A stretch of 29,846 nucleotides of DNA, from the NCBI GenBank assembly GCA_003023105.1, contig PXSZ01000015.1:1-29846 (forward strand), written 5' to 3'. This DNA comes from Bacteroidetes bacterium QH_10_64_37. Lineage in GTDB: Bacteria; Bacteroidota; Rhodothermia; Rhodothermales; Salinibacteraceae. Position numbers and translations under genes: made by a program. Each line of letters begins with the position of its first letter. Positions within the stretch are counted from its first letter, which is position 1. Positions 1 through 7,254 of the stretch are shown piece after piece. The notes beneath the pieces are model-generated. The model had not been told where the DNA came from. It ran no database searches and saw nothing but the letters and a program-made list of their open reading frames with translations.

Positions 1-344
1 CGACCAAAGCCGAGCCAGTCGAGGGCGTAGACGGGCCGGTCCGTCGTGGCGACCAGGTGCTCCGCGATCGGTTTCATCTCGATGCTCGACGCGACGGCGT
101 TGAAGCTGTGAAGCAGCACGACGGGCGGGCCGGTGCCAGTCCGAATGTAGCACTGCATGCGACCGTCCGGTACCTCGAAGGGACGCGAATCCAGATCGAG
201 CGCCGGGGGTAGGGACAGGGGCGACGGCAGAGTGCGTCGGTATGCCCATTTTGCGACCGTGAGCCCGGCGTAGACCCCCGCGAGGGTCGCGCCCGTGGTG
301 AGGGTAGTTTGCCCGGGGAAGGATGAGAAAGACGAATCGGACAT
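1..344 (-). CDS. alpha/beta hydrolase, N-terminal part (cut by window edge)
   Basis: The reverse strand reads from an ATG at 344 without a stop to the window edge (114 codons). The N-terminus has a short hydrophobic stretch (about residues 15-27), so a membrane anchor or uncleaved signal is possible. Then comes a classic alpha/beta hydrolase start: a beta strand and oxyanion segment VVLLHSFNAVASS, followed by RPVYALDWLGFG, the strand and turn before the nucleophile elbow. The catalytic Ser, Asp and His lie beyond the edge, so the substrate cannot be inferred. The gene diverges from the tRNA-Arg gene, with a perfect palindrome between them. The fold call is fairly secure; the function is open. 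Confidence 0.75.
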   Translation of the reverse strand, partial: MSDSSFSSFPGQTTLTTGATLAGVYAGLTVAKWAYRRTLPSPLSLPPALDLDSRPFEVPDGRMQCYIRTGTGPPVVLLHSFNAVASSIEMKPIAEHLVATTDRPVYALDWLGFG

Positions 345-441
345 TGGAGAGGGGAAACGGGCTGGAATGCAGCCATCGTACTCAAACGTCGGTAGACGGA
401 CGACGTTCGAGGGGAACCGTCTCGGTCGCGTCGGTTACGCC

Positions 442-477
442 CTTGTGGATCCGACGCGACGTCATCGGATCCACAAG
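442..477. repeat. perfect 13-bp inverted repeat upstream of tRNA-Arg
   Basis: Arms CTTGTGGATCCGA (442-454) and TCGGATCCACAAG (465-477) are exact reverse complements around a 10-base spacer. The repeat ends 8 bases before the tRNA-Arg gene and lies about 100 bases upstream of the divergent hydrolase start. No T-run follows on either strand, so it is not a standard intrinsic terminator. It could be a protein-binding dyad or a small palindromic element. Confidence 0.8.
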
Positions 478-485
478 CTCGATCT

Positions 486-558
486 GCCCCTGTAGCTCAA
501 CTGGAGAGAGCGGTGGCCTCCTAAGCCGCAAGTCGTGGTTCGAGTCCACGCAGGGGTA
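486..558 (+). tRNA. tRNA-Arg (anticodon CCT)
   Basis: A complete cloverleaf can be drawn. The 7-bp acceptor stem is GCCCCTG with CAGGGGT (first pair G-U). The D arm has stem GCTC/GAGC. The anticodon stem GTGGC/GCCGC closes the loop CTCCTAA, giving anticodon CCT, which reads the arginine codon AGG. The T arm is CGTGG-TTCGAGT-CCACG. The discriminator base is A at 558 and the 3' CCA is not encoded. Length is 73 nt. No clear terminator follows; the small membrane-protein gene begins 33 bases downstream. Confidence 0.95.
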
Positions 559-590
559 CTGCCTCCTGCACGTCACATCTCTCCAAAGAC

Positions 591-797
591 ATGGGCACCT
601 GCGCGGCCACGAACAAGGACGGGTCGTCGTGTAGCAACGACGCGATGGACGGCAGCCGGTACTGCCACGTGCATCAGGATGCCGAGGGGGGAGGGGCACG
701 TCCGGAGAACGAGTACGGGTTCTGGACGATGCTGGCCGGTGCCTTCGTCGTTATTTTCGTGACGTACTTTCTCTTGACGGTCGTCCTGGGGGTGTAG
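591..797 (+). CDS. small DUF5763-like Cys/His plus one-TM protein
   Basis: This 68-residue protein has two visible parts. Residues 4-28 carry Cys4, Cys14, Cys25 and His28 with the spacing CX9C...YCHVH, which resembles the DUF5763-type short zinc-binding motif (C...T..G..C......YC..H). Residues about 44-66 form one transmembrane helix (MLAGAFVVIFVTYFLLTVVL). An acidic, glycine-rich linker joins them. The ATG at 591 fits the start of the motif and no better upstream start is seen. It probably presents a small metal-bound knuckle on the cytoplasmic side of the membrane. The role is unknown, and its neighbours (tRNA-Arg, exonuclease on the other strand) give no functional clue. Confidence 0.7.
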   Translation: MGTCAATNKDGSSCSNDAMDGSRYCHVHQDAEGGGARPENEYGFWTMLAGAFVVIFVTYFLLTVVLGV

Positions 798-931
798 GCG
801 CCTGCGGCGGCGAACCGCGTCCGCTGTGTACGATGGCCGGCGCGTGTGGGGAAAACGCCCGCTCTCATGTACAAAGACGCACGGAGACTTCAGACATCTT
901 CAGCGTCACATCCAGGCCGCACGCATCGGTA

Positions 932-1681
932 TTACGCCAGCGCGTCATCGATGTGGGGGCGCAGGTCGTCGATCGTCCGGTACATCCAGTCGAAGTAGTC
1001 GGCGTGGTCGGTCCGGAGCTCGCGTAGGGTTTTCCCGTCGTGCTTGCCAAAGCAGACGACCACCGCGCCGCCGTCCTCCTTCAGCCGGCGCTGGTCGTCG
1101 AGGTAGTCGCCGCGGATGTGGTCGGCCAGGTCCGCGGGCGTGCCGTCCATGTCGTGCTCGGCCAGTTGCTGCTGGAGCACCCGGCCGGCGGCCTCCACAT
1201 CGCGCAGGGCGTCGTGGGCGTCGTCGAGCGGGGCGCCGGTGTACCGTTCGTAGAGGGCCGAGAGGGTGCGCGGGCGCAGCACCTGCTCCAGCCGGTACGG
1301 ATCGAGGACGACGCGATCGTCGGGACCGGGCAGGGACCGACCGCATCGCTCGAACTCGGCCTGGAGGAGCGGGAAATCGTACGCGAGGGCGTTGTAGCCG
1401 GCCAGGTCGGCGTCTTCGAGAACCGGAGCGATGCGATCAATGTGGGCGCCGAACGAAGGGGCCTGACGGATGGCCTCGGCAGAGAGGCCCGTGAGGTCCG
1501 TGATCTCTTTGGGCACCTCCTGCTCGGGATCAACGAGCACGTTCACCGTGTCGTCGAGTGCCGCGCCGTCGGGGGTCGGCACGAATCGCTGCATGCCGAT
1601 CTGGATGACGCGCGCCTCCCGGGGATCTGTCCCGGTCGCTTCGAGGTCGAAGAACACAAGGGGTCGTTCGAGATGGAGCAC
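932..1681 (-). CDS. DEDDh 3'-5' exonuclease with ExoX-type C-terminus
   Basis: This 249-aa protein is a DnaQ/RNase T-superfamily exonuclease that removes nucleotides from DNA or RNA 3' ends using two metal ions. Motif I is FFDLEATGTD (residues 10-19, catalytic Asp and Glu). Motif II is YNALAYDFPLL (about 103-113). The final motif HDALRDVEAA supplies the His and Asp of the DEDDh set. The last ~45 residues (CFGKHDGKTLREL...DYFDWMYR) match the small domain found at the C-terminus of ExoX-like exonucleases. The start is a GTG at 1681, directly before the first beta strand. The gene stands alone on the minus strand. A role in repair or end-trimming is likely; the exact substrate is not visible. 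Confidence 0.88.
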   Translation of the reverse strand: MLHLERPLVFFDLEATGTDPREARVIQIGMQRFVPTPDGAALDDTVNVLVDPEQEVPKEITDLTGLSAEAIRQAPSFGAHIDRIAPVLEDADLAGYNALAYDFPLLQAEFERCGRSLPGPDDRVVLDPYRLEQVLRPRTLSALYERYTGAPLDDAHDALRDVEAAGRVLQQQLAEHDMDGTPADLADHIRGDYLDDQRRLKEDGGAVVVCFGKHDGKTLRELRTDHADYFDWMYRTIDDLRPHIDDALA

Positions 1682-2176
1682 AGCGGGGCAGCGGGGAAAG
1701 CAGAGGAGCCGGTGGAATGCTCAGACGACGAACGTCTGCTCCTCTATATGCACGGGCGAAACAGAAGATCGGAAGGGCTCCGGAGGAGAAGCTGTTCCCG
1801 AATCGTCTCGCGGGTCGTTGCCCCCTCGACAGTTTTCGAGACCGAACCCTGTTTCCGGGAATTGGTTGGGGGGAGTGCGGGCATTTGACCGCTGTCGTGG
1901 TTAACAGGCACCCCTCCTCAAGCCCATTTGACGTAGTCTAATATCTGAAAACGTGGAGTGATTTCCTGACTAAGCAAAACGTAAAGCCCGTTCAAAATCT
2001 TTCACTGGTCGGCAAGTCGAACTGCGACTGATGAAGCTTCTCACCAAGGGCGAATTGCAGGACGGTGATATGCTTCCGAAAGAGGTTGATCTTGCGGAGG
2101 CTGAACGGGAGGCGCTCGACGTGACCGGAAGACAGGTGTAACATCACATTTTCCAATCAAGAAGACAGCTGACCAA
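1682..2176. other. intergenic region between divergent exonuclease and esterase genes
   Basis: About 495 bases separate the exonuclease start from the esterase start. The only coding possibility is a 36-codon ORF at 2031-2141 (begins MKLLTKGELQDGD, ends DVTGRQV). It resembles nothing I recognise and lacks a ribosome-binding site, so it is not called as a gene. The frame is open upstream back to a TAA at 1971, so it could be the tail of a decayed gene. The 1920-2000 part is AT-richer than its surroundings and probably holds the esterase promoter, but no clear -7/-33 boxes could be assigned. Confidence 0.4.
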
Positions 2177-3634
2177 ATGCATACTTTGAGCAGGCGTAGC
2201 CGTTCTTTTTTCATGCTTCTTGGGCTGCTGATGCTCACGGCGGCAGTAGCGTGTCCGCCCGCCCACGCGGAGGTGCGGCTTCCCTCCCTCTTTGACGACG
2301 ACATGGTGCTGCAGCGGGGAGAGGCCGTGCCCATTTGGGGGTGGGAGGCACCGGGCACCGAGGTGACGGTCGTGTTTCGGGGACAGCGCAAGCAAGCCAC
2401 GGCGAACGCAAGCGGGTATTGGAAGGTCGCCCTCGACGAAATGCAGGCCGGGGGGAGCTTCACGATGACCGTCGCAGGGCAGGATACCGTCCGGCTTTCA
2501 GGTGTTCTCGTAGGCGAGGTGTGGATCGCGTCGGGCCAGTCCAACATGTGGTGGCCCCTGCGGGATACCGAGCGTGGAGAAGAAGCCATCGCCACGGCGG
2601 GCGACCATCCGCAGGTGCGCCTCTTCGAGGTGGCGCATCGCACGGCGCAGACGCCGCAGCGCAACGTGCACGGAGTCTGGAAGGAGAGCACGTCGGCGAC
2701 CGTGGCGGAGTTTTCGGCCATCGGCTACTTTTTCGCACGCCGCCTGCAGGAGGAGTTGGGGGTGCCGGTGGGCATTGTAAGTTCCAACTGGGGAGGGACG
2801 CCCGTTGAGGCCTGGATGCCCCGGGACGCGTTGGCCGCTACGACGGAGGGGCAGCTTCTGCTTACCTACTGGCAGGGACGGTCCGACCTCAGTAAAAACG
2901 AGGCGGCAGGGCTGTACAACGGCATGATCGCCCCGCTCATCCCGTACGCCCTCCGCGGGATGCTCTGGTATCAGGGGGAGTCCAACGTAGAACGGGCTTG
3001 GCAGTACCGCACGCTGTTTCCGCGGATGATTGAGAGCTGGCGCCGGACGTGGGGACAGGGCAGCTTTCCTTTCTACTTCGTGCAGATTGCCCCCTACAGC
3101 GGATACGGCACGGCGGAGGCGGCGGCCGAGCTGCGAGCGGCGCAGCTGGAGACGCTGCTGTCTGTGCCGAACACGGGCATGGCCGTGACCATGGACATCG
3201 GCAATCCGCAGGACATTCATCCCCGCAACAAGCGGGACGTGGCCCGACGACTGGTCCGGTGGGTGCGGGCAAAAACGTACGGCCACGACGACGTGGTCTA
3301 CTCGGGGCCAATCTACGAATCGATGGAGGTGGAGGGCGACACGATTCGTATTCACTTCGACCACGTGGGGAGCGGGCTTCGCGTCCAGGGCGATTCGCTG
3401 ACGCACTTCACCATTGCCGGCGAGGACGGGCCGTTCCACGAGGCCACGGCTGCCGTTGATGGCAGGACCGTGGTGGTTCACAGCCGTACGGTGGAGGAAC
3501 CAGTCGCGGTGCGCTACGCCTGGTCCAACGACGCCGAGCCGAATCTTTTCAACGCGGCCGGGCTGCCGGCGAGTCCGTTCCGCACCGACCAACGGCCGGC
3601 CGTTACGGGGGACCGGCACGTCCCCAGCCGATAG
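2177..3634 (+). CDS. secreted sialate O-acetylesterase-like SGNH esterase
   Basis: A 485-aa protein of the SIAE (DUF303) family, which removes O-acetyl groups from sialic acids or related acetylated glycans. Residues 1-31 form a signal peptide: basic start, hydrophobic core, probable cleavage after AHA; a Cys at 26 lacks a good lipobox. An N-terminal beta domain (about 35-112) is followed by the SGNH core. The nucleophile is Ser122 in IASGQSNMWW. IVSSNWGGTPVEAW supplies the oxyanion Asn block, and MLWYQGESN is the family hallmark. The catalytic Asp-X-His lies in DIHPRNKRDVA (about 345-355). Length matches bacterial homologues. No other glycan-degradation gene is adjacent, so the natural substrate is open. 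It is probably periplasmic or secreted and used for scavenging. Confidence 0.9.
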   Translation: MHTLSRRSRSFFMLLGLLMLTAAVACPPAHAEVRLPSLFDDDMVLQRGEAVPIWGWEAPGTEVTVVFRGQRKQATANASGYWKVALDEMQAGGSFTMTVAGQDTVRLSGVLVGEVWIASGQSNMWWPLRDTERGEEAIATAGDHPQVRLFEVAHRTAQTPQRNVHGVWKESTSATVAEFSAIGYFFARRLQEELGVPVGIVSSNWGGTPVEAWMPRDALAATTEGQLLLTYWQGRSDLSKNEAAGLYNGMIAPLIPYALRGMLWYQGESNVERAWQYRTLFPRMIESWRRTWGQGSFPFYFVQIAPYSGYGTAEAAAELRAAQLETLLSVPNTGMAVTMDIGNPQDIHPRNKRDVARRLVRWVRAKTYGHDDVVYSGPIYESMEVEGDTIRIHFDHVGSGLRVQGDSLTHFTIAGEDGPFHEATAAVDGRTVVVHSRTVEEPVAVRYAWSNDAEPNLFNAAGLPASPFRTDQRPAVTGDRHVPSR

Positions 3635-3798
3635 CAAACCCGGTGTGCAGGGCTTTATCTTCTCAGCATTGGCAGCCGTTGGAGAACGCCGAAGAGATGC
3701 AAAAGAAGCTGTCCGATGCATCCTGAATGCCGGTGGGCACATCCTCGACAGCGGTCCGGGGTCCTTCTGCCCCGGAGGGCACTTCCTCACTCGTTACG

Positions 3799-3939
3799 AT
3801 GCCGACTGCATACCTCGCACTGGATCGAATCAGGGCAACCGCGCCGCCCATCCTGCAGGCCGCTGTGGATCGGCCGGGGGAGCGGAGCAATCTGGACGTG
3901 GTCGCGGTGTCGCCCGTCTACGAGGCCGAGGCCCGTGCA
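3799..3939 (+). pseudogene. decayed 5' copy of folK
   Basis: From the ATG at 3799 the frame begins MPTAYLALDRIRA and reaches VSPVYEAEAR. It aligns without a gap over 46 residues with the start of the intact FolK at 5663 (MPTAYLGLGSNEGG... to ASPVYETEAH), sharing MPTAYL, AAV.R, ER, and SPVYE.EA. Homology then stops and the remaining ~140 codons of a folK gene are absent. The glycine-rich GLGSNEGG motif needed for function is destroyed. It is a truncated, diverged duplicate. Its end coincides almost exactly with the 3' end of the minus-strand partition-like gene, suggesting that arrival of that cassette displaced the rest. Confidence 0.75.
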
Positions 3940-4398
3940 TCAAAATCGCGGAAGCAACGAGTCGAGCCACTGGACGAGTGGGCTCTCGTCCCCCTGTTCG
4001 CGGAGCTGCACGATCGTGCGCCGAAGGGCAAATTCGAGGATGAGACTTCTCGAAAGGTCCGTGTCGTAGCGGGACGCGAGGACTGAAACGGCCTTCTCCA
4101 ACTGCTTGTCGAGATCGGCCCGCACGTGGCCCACAGGCGTCGGTTGGAGATCGGGATCGGGTCTTGGGATGTCCGACGGATCGGCCATTGAGAGTGCGAG
4201 CTCTTGACTGAGAGACGACGAATCGTCATGAGAAGAAGAGCCGATTTCAGCGTCGTTCGGGGAGGAGGAAGCAGAGGCCTTGGCCGGGGCGCCTTCCTCG
4301 GACGCATCGGCAGGCTCGGTATTGTACAGTGTCTCCTTGCTTACAGCTTTCATCCAGGTCGGAGTGCGGCCTTCACCGTTAGGGCCTTTCATGGGCAT
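3940..4398 (-). CDS. ParA partner, probable ribbon-helix-helix-like DNA-binding protein
   Basis: A 152-aa reading frame directly downstream of parA on the same strand. The frame continues upstream to a TTG at 4452 inside parA; the ATG at 4398 is preferred, with a second ATG two codons later. Residues about 1-85 are low-complexity, rich in Ser, Glu, Asp and Ala. The last ~60 residues hold a compact segment, HVRADLDKQLEKAVSVLA followed by DLSRSLILEFALRRTIVQL. Its strand-helix-helix pattern fits the ribbon-helix-helix fold used by small centromere-binding partners of ParA. The assignment rests on this pattern and on gene order, not on a clear family match. It would bind parS-like sites and stimulate the ATPase. 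Confidence 0.55.
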   Translation of the reverse strand: MPMKGPNGEGRTPTWMKAVSKETLYNTEPADASEEGAPAKASASSSPNDAEIGSSSHDDSSSLSQELALSMADPSDIPRPDPDLQPTPVGHVRADLDKQLEKAVSVLASRYDTDLSRSLILEFALRRTIVQLREQGDESPLVQWLDSLLPRF

Positions 4399-4435
4399 CG
4401 ACGCGCTGATGAGGCAGGGCAGATGGAGGGGAGAA

Positions 4436-5275
4436 TCACGCAGTGGTCGCAATGCGGGATCGTTCCACGACTTCGTCGGCGAAATCGAGGTAGAGAGAAG
4501 CGACGTCGGAGGCGCCCTCGTACTCCATCACGTTTTTTCCGTAGGTCGCCACCTCATTGATCTTTGATCGCCACGGAATGAAGGTGTCGAACAGAATTTC
4601 CGAGTAGACCGTCTCAAACTTCTCTTGCATGTCGCTGACCAGTCCCGATCGCAGATCCAGGTCGTTCGGAAGCAGGCCGAGAATCCGCAGGCTGTCGTTG
4701 TGAACCTTCCGGATTTGCTTGATGGTGTCCTGAAGCTGGCTCACCCCCCGCATGCTGAACCGGTCCGCGTGGATGGGAACGATGATGCTGTCAGCGCCCG
4801 CGAGCGCCGTGGCGATACTGCGGCCGAGCGACGGGGGGCAGTCGATCAGGCAGTAATCGTGGTTCTTTGGAGAACTGGAGTTCCGCTGCACCTGCGCGGT
4901 GCGGAACTCCTGGACCCGGCACCGAAACTGCTGCGGAAACACCGGACTCCGCCCGATCACCGAGTCAAAGCTGGCCGCCGCCATCCGGCGGTCGGAGGGG
5001 ATGAAGTCGACCCCGACGGATTCGGACGAGCGGAGAATGTTGGCAAACGACCACTCGTCAGAGTTCTCTCCGTCCCAGGCAGCCAGCGAGTCGAAGATGG
5101 TCGTATCGTCCTCGGTGGCCTCCCGCCCCATGAGCCAGTCGGTGGCGTTCATTTGGGAGTCGTAGTCGATGACCAGCGGATCGTGGCCCTTGTGCTTCAG
5201 GGCCGCGGCGAGGTTGACAGTGGTGACGGTTTTTCCGACACCTCCTTTCTGATTGATGACGGCAACGGTGTACAT
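4436..5275 (-). CDS. ParA-type partition ATPase
   Basis: A 279-aa ParA/Soj-family ATPase that would move plasmid or chromosome cargo on nucleoid DNA. The start MYTVAVINQKGGVGKT at 5275 gives the usual N-terminus; a longer frame to 5368 adds 31 residues without family character. The deviant Walker A has the signature Lys10 and Lys15. Walker A' is VIDYDSQMNAT, and Walker B is CLIDCPPSLG. There is no N-terminal helix-turn-helix, so it is the short ParA type that needs a separate DNA-binding partner, encoded just downstream. A 34-base hairpin sits inside the coding region (4877-4910). No rep or plasmid gene is nearby; this may be an integrated plasmid remnant or an orphan chromosomal cassette. 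Confidence 0.9.
   Translation of the reverse strand: MYTVAVINQKGGVGKTVTTVNLAAALKHKGHDPLVIDYDSQMNATDWLMGREATEDDTTIFDSLAAWDGENSDEWSFANILRSSESVGVDFIPSDRRMAAASFDSVIGRSPVFPQQFRCRVQEFRTAQVQRNSSSPKNHDYCLIDCPPSLGRSIATALAGADSIIVPIHADRFSMRGVSQLQDTIKQIRKVHNDSLRILGLLPNDLDLRSGLVSDMQEKFETVYSEILFDTFIPWRSKINEVATYGKNVMEYEGASDVASLYLDFADEVVERSRIATTA
4877..4910. repeat. hairpin inside the parA coding region
   Basis: GGAGTTCCGC (4877-4886) and GCGGAACTCC (4901-4910) are perfect 10-bp inverted arms around 14 bases. It encodes the stretch around EFRTAQVQRNSSSP, just before Walker B, where ParA proteins usually have a short linker. It may be a small palindromic insertion tolerated in frame. Confidence 0.65.
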
Positions 5276-5662
5276 GAGGCCTTGGAATATCGACGAGAAT
5301 TGAGAGCTGCGATGGGCTGGCCCCTGTTTGGCGCAAAGAATGTGCCGTTTGGTCTGTGCAGGGAGCAACCGAACTCAGATATGAGGATGCGGAAATGTTT
5401 CTCCCTTCAGTGGGTGCATCTGTAGTAGCACGGACCTTCGCGTGACCCTGGGTTTAAAAATCAGAGGCTGTTTGGTGAACAGGAAGAAAGGTGAGCGCAG
5501 CGAATTTTTCGCCGGAGGGTCCACGATTTTGGAGGCGCGTAGCGGGGCCACGGGTCGAAAAAACGAGAGGCCAAGTGGCGGAAAAGACGCACGCGCAGCC
5601 CCTGGACGCTTCACCAAACAGTCTCTCAGTCTGCGGTTCTCGATGGAGCGACATCGCGCCCC
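5276..5662. other. intergenic region between divergent parA and folK
   Basis: The 387 bases hold the parA promoter region (5276-5440, no confident boxes) and a MITE-like inverted-repeat element (5461-5628, listed separately). No protein in it resembles a family. The last 34 bases before folK contain no ribosome-binding site. Confidence 0.5.
5461..5628. mobile_element. MITE-like element with 19-bp terminal inverted repeats
   Basis: The left arm 5461-5479 contains CTGTTTGGTGAA; the right arm 5610-5628 contains its exact reverse complement TTCACCAAACAG. Extended to 19 bases, the arms match at 17 positions. The ~168-base unit has no coding capacity, as expected of a non-autonomous miniature transposable element. 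No clear target-site duplication could be identified. It lies between parA and folK, next to the folK duplication. Confidence 0.6.
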
Positions 5663-6220
5663 ATGCCCACTGCGTACCTCGGTCTCGGCTCCAACGAGGG
5701 GGGCCGCCTGCGTCACCTGCGAGCCGCTGTGGAGCGGCTGCATGAGCGCGATGGGCTCCGGGTGGGGGCCGCGTCGCCGGTGTACGAGACCGAGGCCCAC
5801 ACCCGGTCGCCGGACGAGGAGCAGCCCCCCTTCCTGAACGCGGTCCTCTGCGTAGCGATCGAGCGTTCCCCCGAAGCGCTACTCCATACCGCTCACGCCG
5901 TGGAGCGGGCGGAAGGGCGCGAGCGGGCGACCGAACGGGAGTGGCCCCCCCGCCCCCTCGACATTGACCTGCTCGCGGTGGACGCCGTGACGTGCCGGAC
6001 CGACACCCTTACCCTTCCGCATCCCCGCCTCGCGGAGCGCCGGTTCGTGCTTCGGCCGTGGGCCGACCTCGCGCCAAACTTCGTGGTGCCCCCGCCGTTC
6101 GACCAAACCGTCCAGTCACTGCTCGACCAGTGTCCGGACGACGCTCCGGTTCGCCGGACCGACGCCCAGCTCGATGATCTAATCGATGCCTCTTCGGTCC
6201 ACGGCAGAGGGTGCGAGTGA
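5663..6220 (+). CDS. folK: 2-amino-4-hydroxy-6-hydroxymethyldihydropteridine pyrophosphokinase
   Basis: FolK transfers pyrophosphate from ATP to 6-hydroxymethyl-7,8-dihydropterin, the step before dihydropteroate synthase in folate synthesis. The 185-aa protein starts MPTAYLGLGSNEGG, the family's N-terminal signature. SPVYETEAH (about residues 39-47) and PFLNAVLCV follow, then RPLDIDLLA, the metal-binding DxD segment, and LPHPRLAERRFVLRPWADLAP, whose His and Arg residues contact substrate. Length is slightly above the usual ~160 because of an acidic C-terminal tail. The next gene is a deoxynucleoside kinase remnant, a pairing common in Bacteroidota. The gene looks intact. A truncated duplicate of its first 46 codons lies 1.9 kb upstream. 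Confidence 0.95.
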   Translation: MPTAYLGLGSNEGGRLRHLRAAVERLHERDGLRVGAASPVYETEAHTRSPDEEQPPFLNAVLCVAIERSPEALLHTAHAVERAEGRERATEREWPPRPLDIDLLAVDAVTCRTDTLTLPHPRLAERRFVLRPWADLAPNFVVPPPFDQTVQSLLDQCPDDAPVRRTDAQLDDLIDASSVHGRGCE

Positions 6221-6402
6221 GCGAGAGAGGGAGAGACCATTTTTCGGAATTCATCTGCTGTGCCGGGCGGACGGAAGACTTCCCACACTCTCAAACGCCC
6301 AGACGCCCACACTGCCGACAGTCTCCCGAACCTGCTACACGGAGTGCAATGCGGCACCCGTTCGTTTTCAAGTCTCCCACTTCAGCATGCCGCCGTCGAT
6401 GA

Positions 6403-6999
6403 CCCTGCACGACGCTCACCCGGCTCCTCGCCGACTGCTTCGACGCCGATTCGGTGCTCGAACGCTTTGAGGAGAATCCCTTTCTGGAACGCTTCTACGA
6501 AGATCGCGAGCGGTGGGCCTTCCAGACCCAGCTCGCATTTCTGGCGAGTCGGTTTCGGCAGCAGAAAGAGCTTTCGGAGCGCGACCTCTTCCGCGACCTC
6601 GCGGTGAGCGACTACACGTTCGACAAGGACCGCATCTTCGCCCGGCAAACGCTGAGCGGCGACGAACTGCAGCTCTACGAGTCGCTCTTTCGCCTCATGG
6701 AGCCGACGGTGCCCACGCCCGACCTCGTGGTCTACCTGCGCTCCTCGCCCGAGCGCCTTCTCCGAAACGTCGAAAAGCGAGACCGGCCCTACGAGCGCGA
6801 CATGGATCCTGACTACATTGCGGGCCTCCACGACGCCTACGACCAGTATTTCCGGCAGTACGACCGCACGCCGCTCCTCGTTGCGAACGTGGCGGAGATG
6901 GACTTCGTGGAGTACCCGGCCGATTTTCGCGCGCTGGTGCAGCACATCGTCACTCCGTCCGACGAAGGCACGCGCTGCGTGCACCCGCAGCCGTCCTAA
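6403..6999 (+). pseudogene. deoxynucleoside kinase lacking its P-loop
   Basis: Deoxynucleoside kinases phosphorylate purine or pyrimidine deoxynucleosides with ATP. Residues typical of the family are all present after the N-terminus: LERFEENPFLERFYED, RWAFQTQLAFLASRF, DRIFARQTL, LYLRSSP-like LVVYLRSSPERLL, and the lid RDRPYERDMD. The Walker A segment that should precede them is gone: in frame, only TTLTRLLADCFDADSV survives after a TGA at 6400. A GTG at 6454 could start a 181-aa protein, but it would have no ATP-binding loop. An ATG at 6350 starts MRHPFVF in another frame and may be the original start. I therefore call it broken, by local deletion/rearrangement or by assembly error. It follows folK on the same strand. 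Confidence 0.8.
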
Positions 7000-7254
7000 G
7001 TAGGACAGTAGAAGAACATTGCGAGGTCACGAGAGAATGCTGAGCGGCAGAATGCCATGCGGGAGCGTGGGGATGAATCTTGCGGATTGATCGGTCTCGA
7101 TGGTCGATCACTCCTATCGGAGAAATAAGGACAAAAAGCTCTGCCCGGACGGGTGGGATCGCTTTACTGTTCTACCTAGAAACCAGCGCTGAGTCTCCCC
7201 GTCATGATCTTAAAAACGGTTACGTGGAACTTGTAGAAACCACTCTACCGCGAC

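Noticed and set aside
2031..2141. 36-codon ORF upstream of the esterase
   Set aside because: No ribosome-binding site, no family resemblance, too short to support on sequence alone.
3750..3790. Hairpin CCGGGG/CCCCGG after the esterase as terminator
   Set aside because: Only a 6-bp stem and no T-run on either strand.
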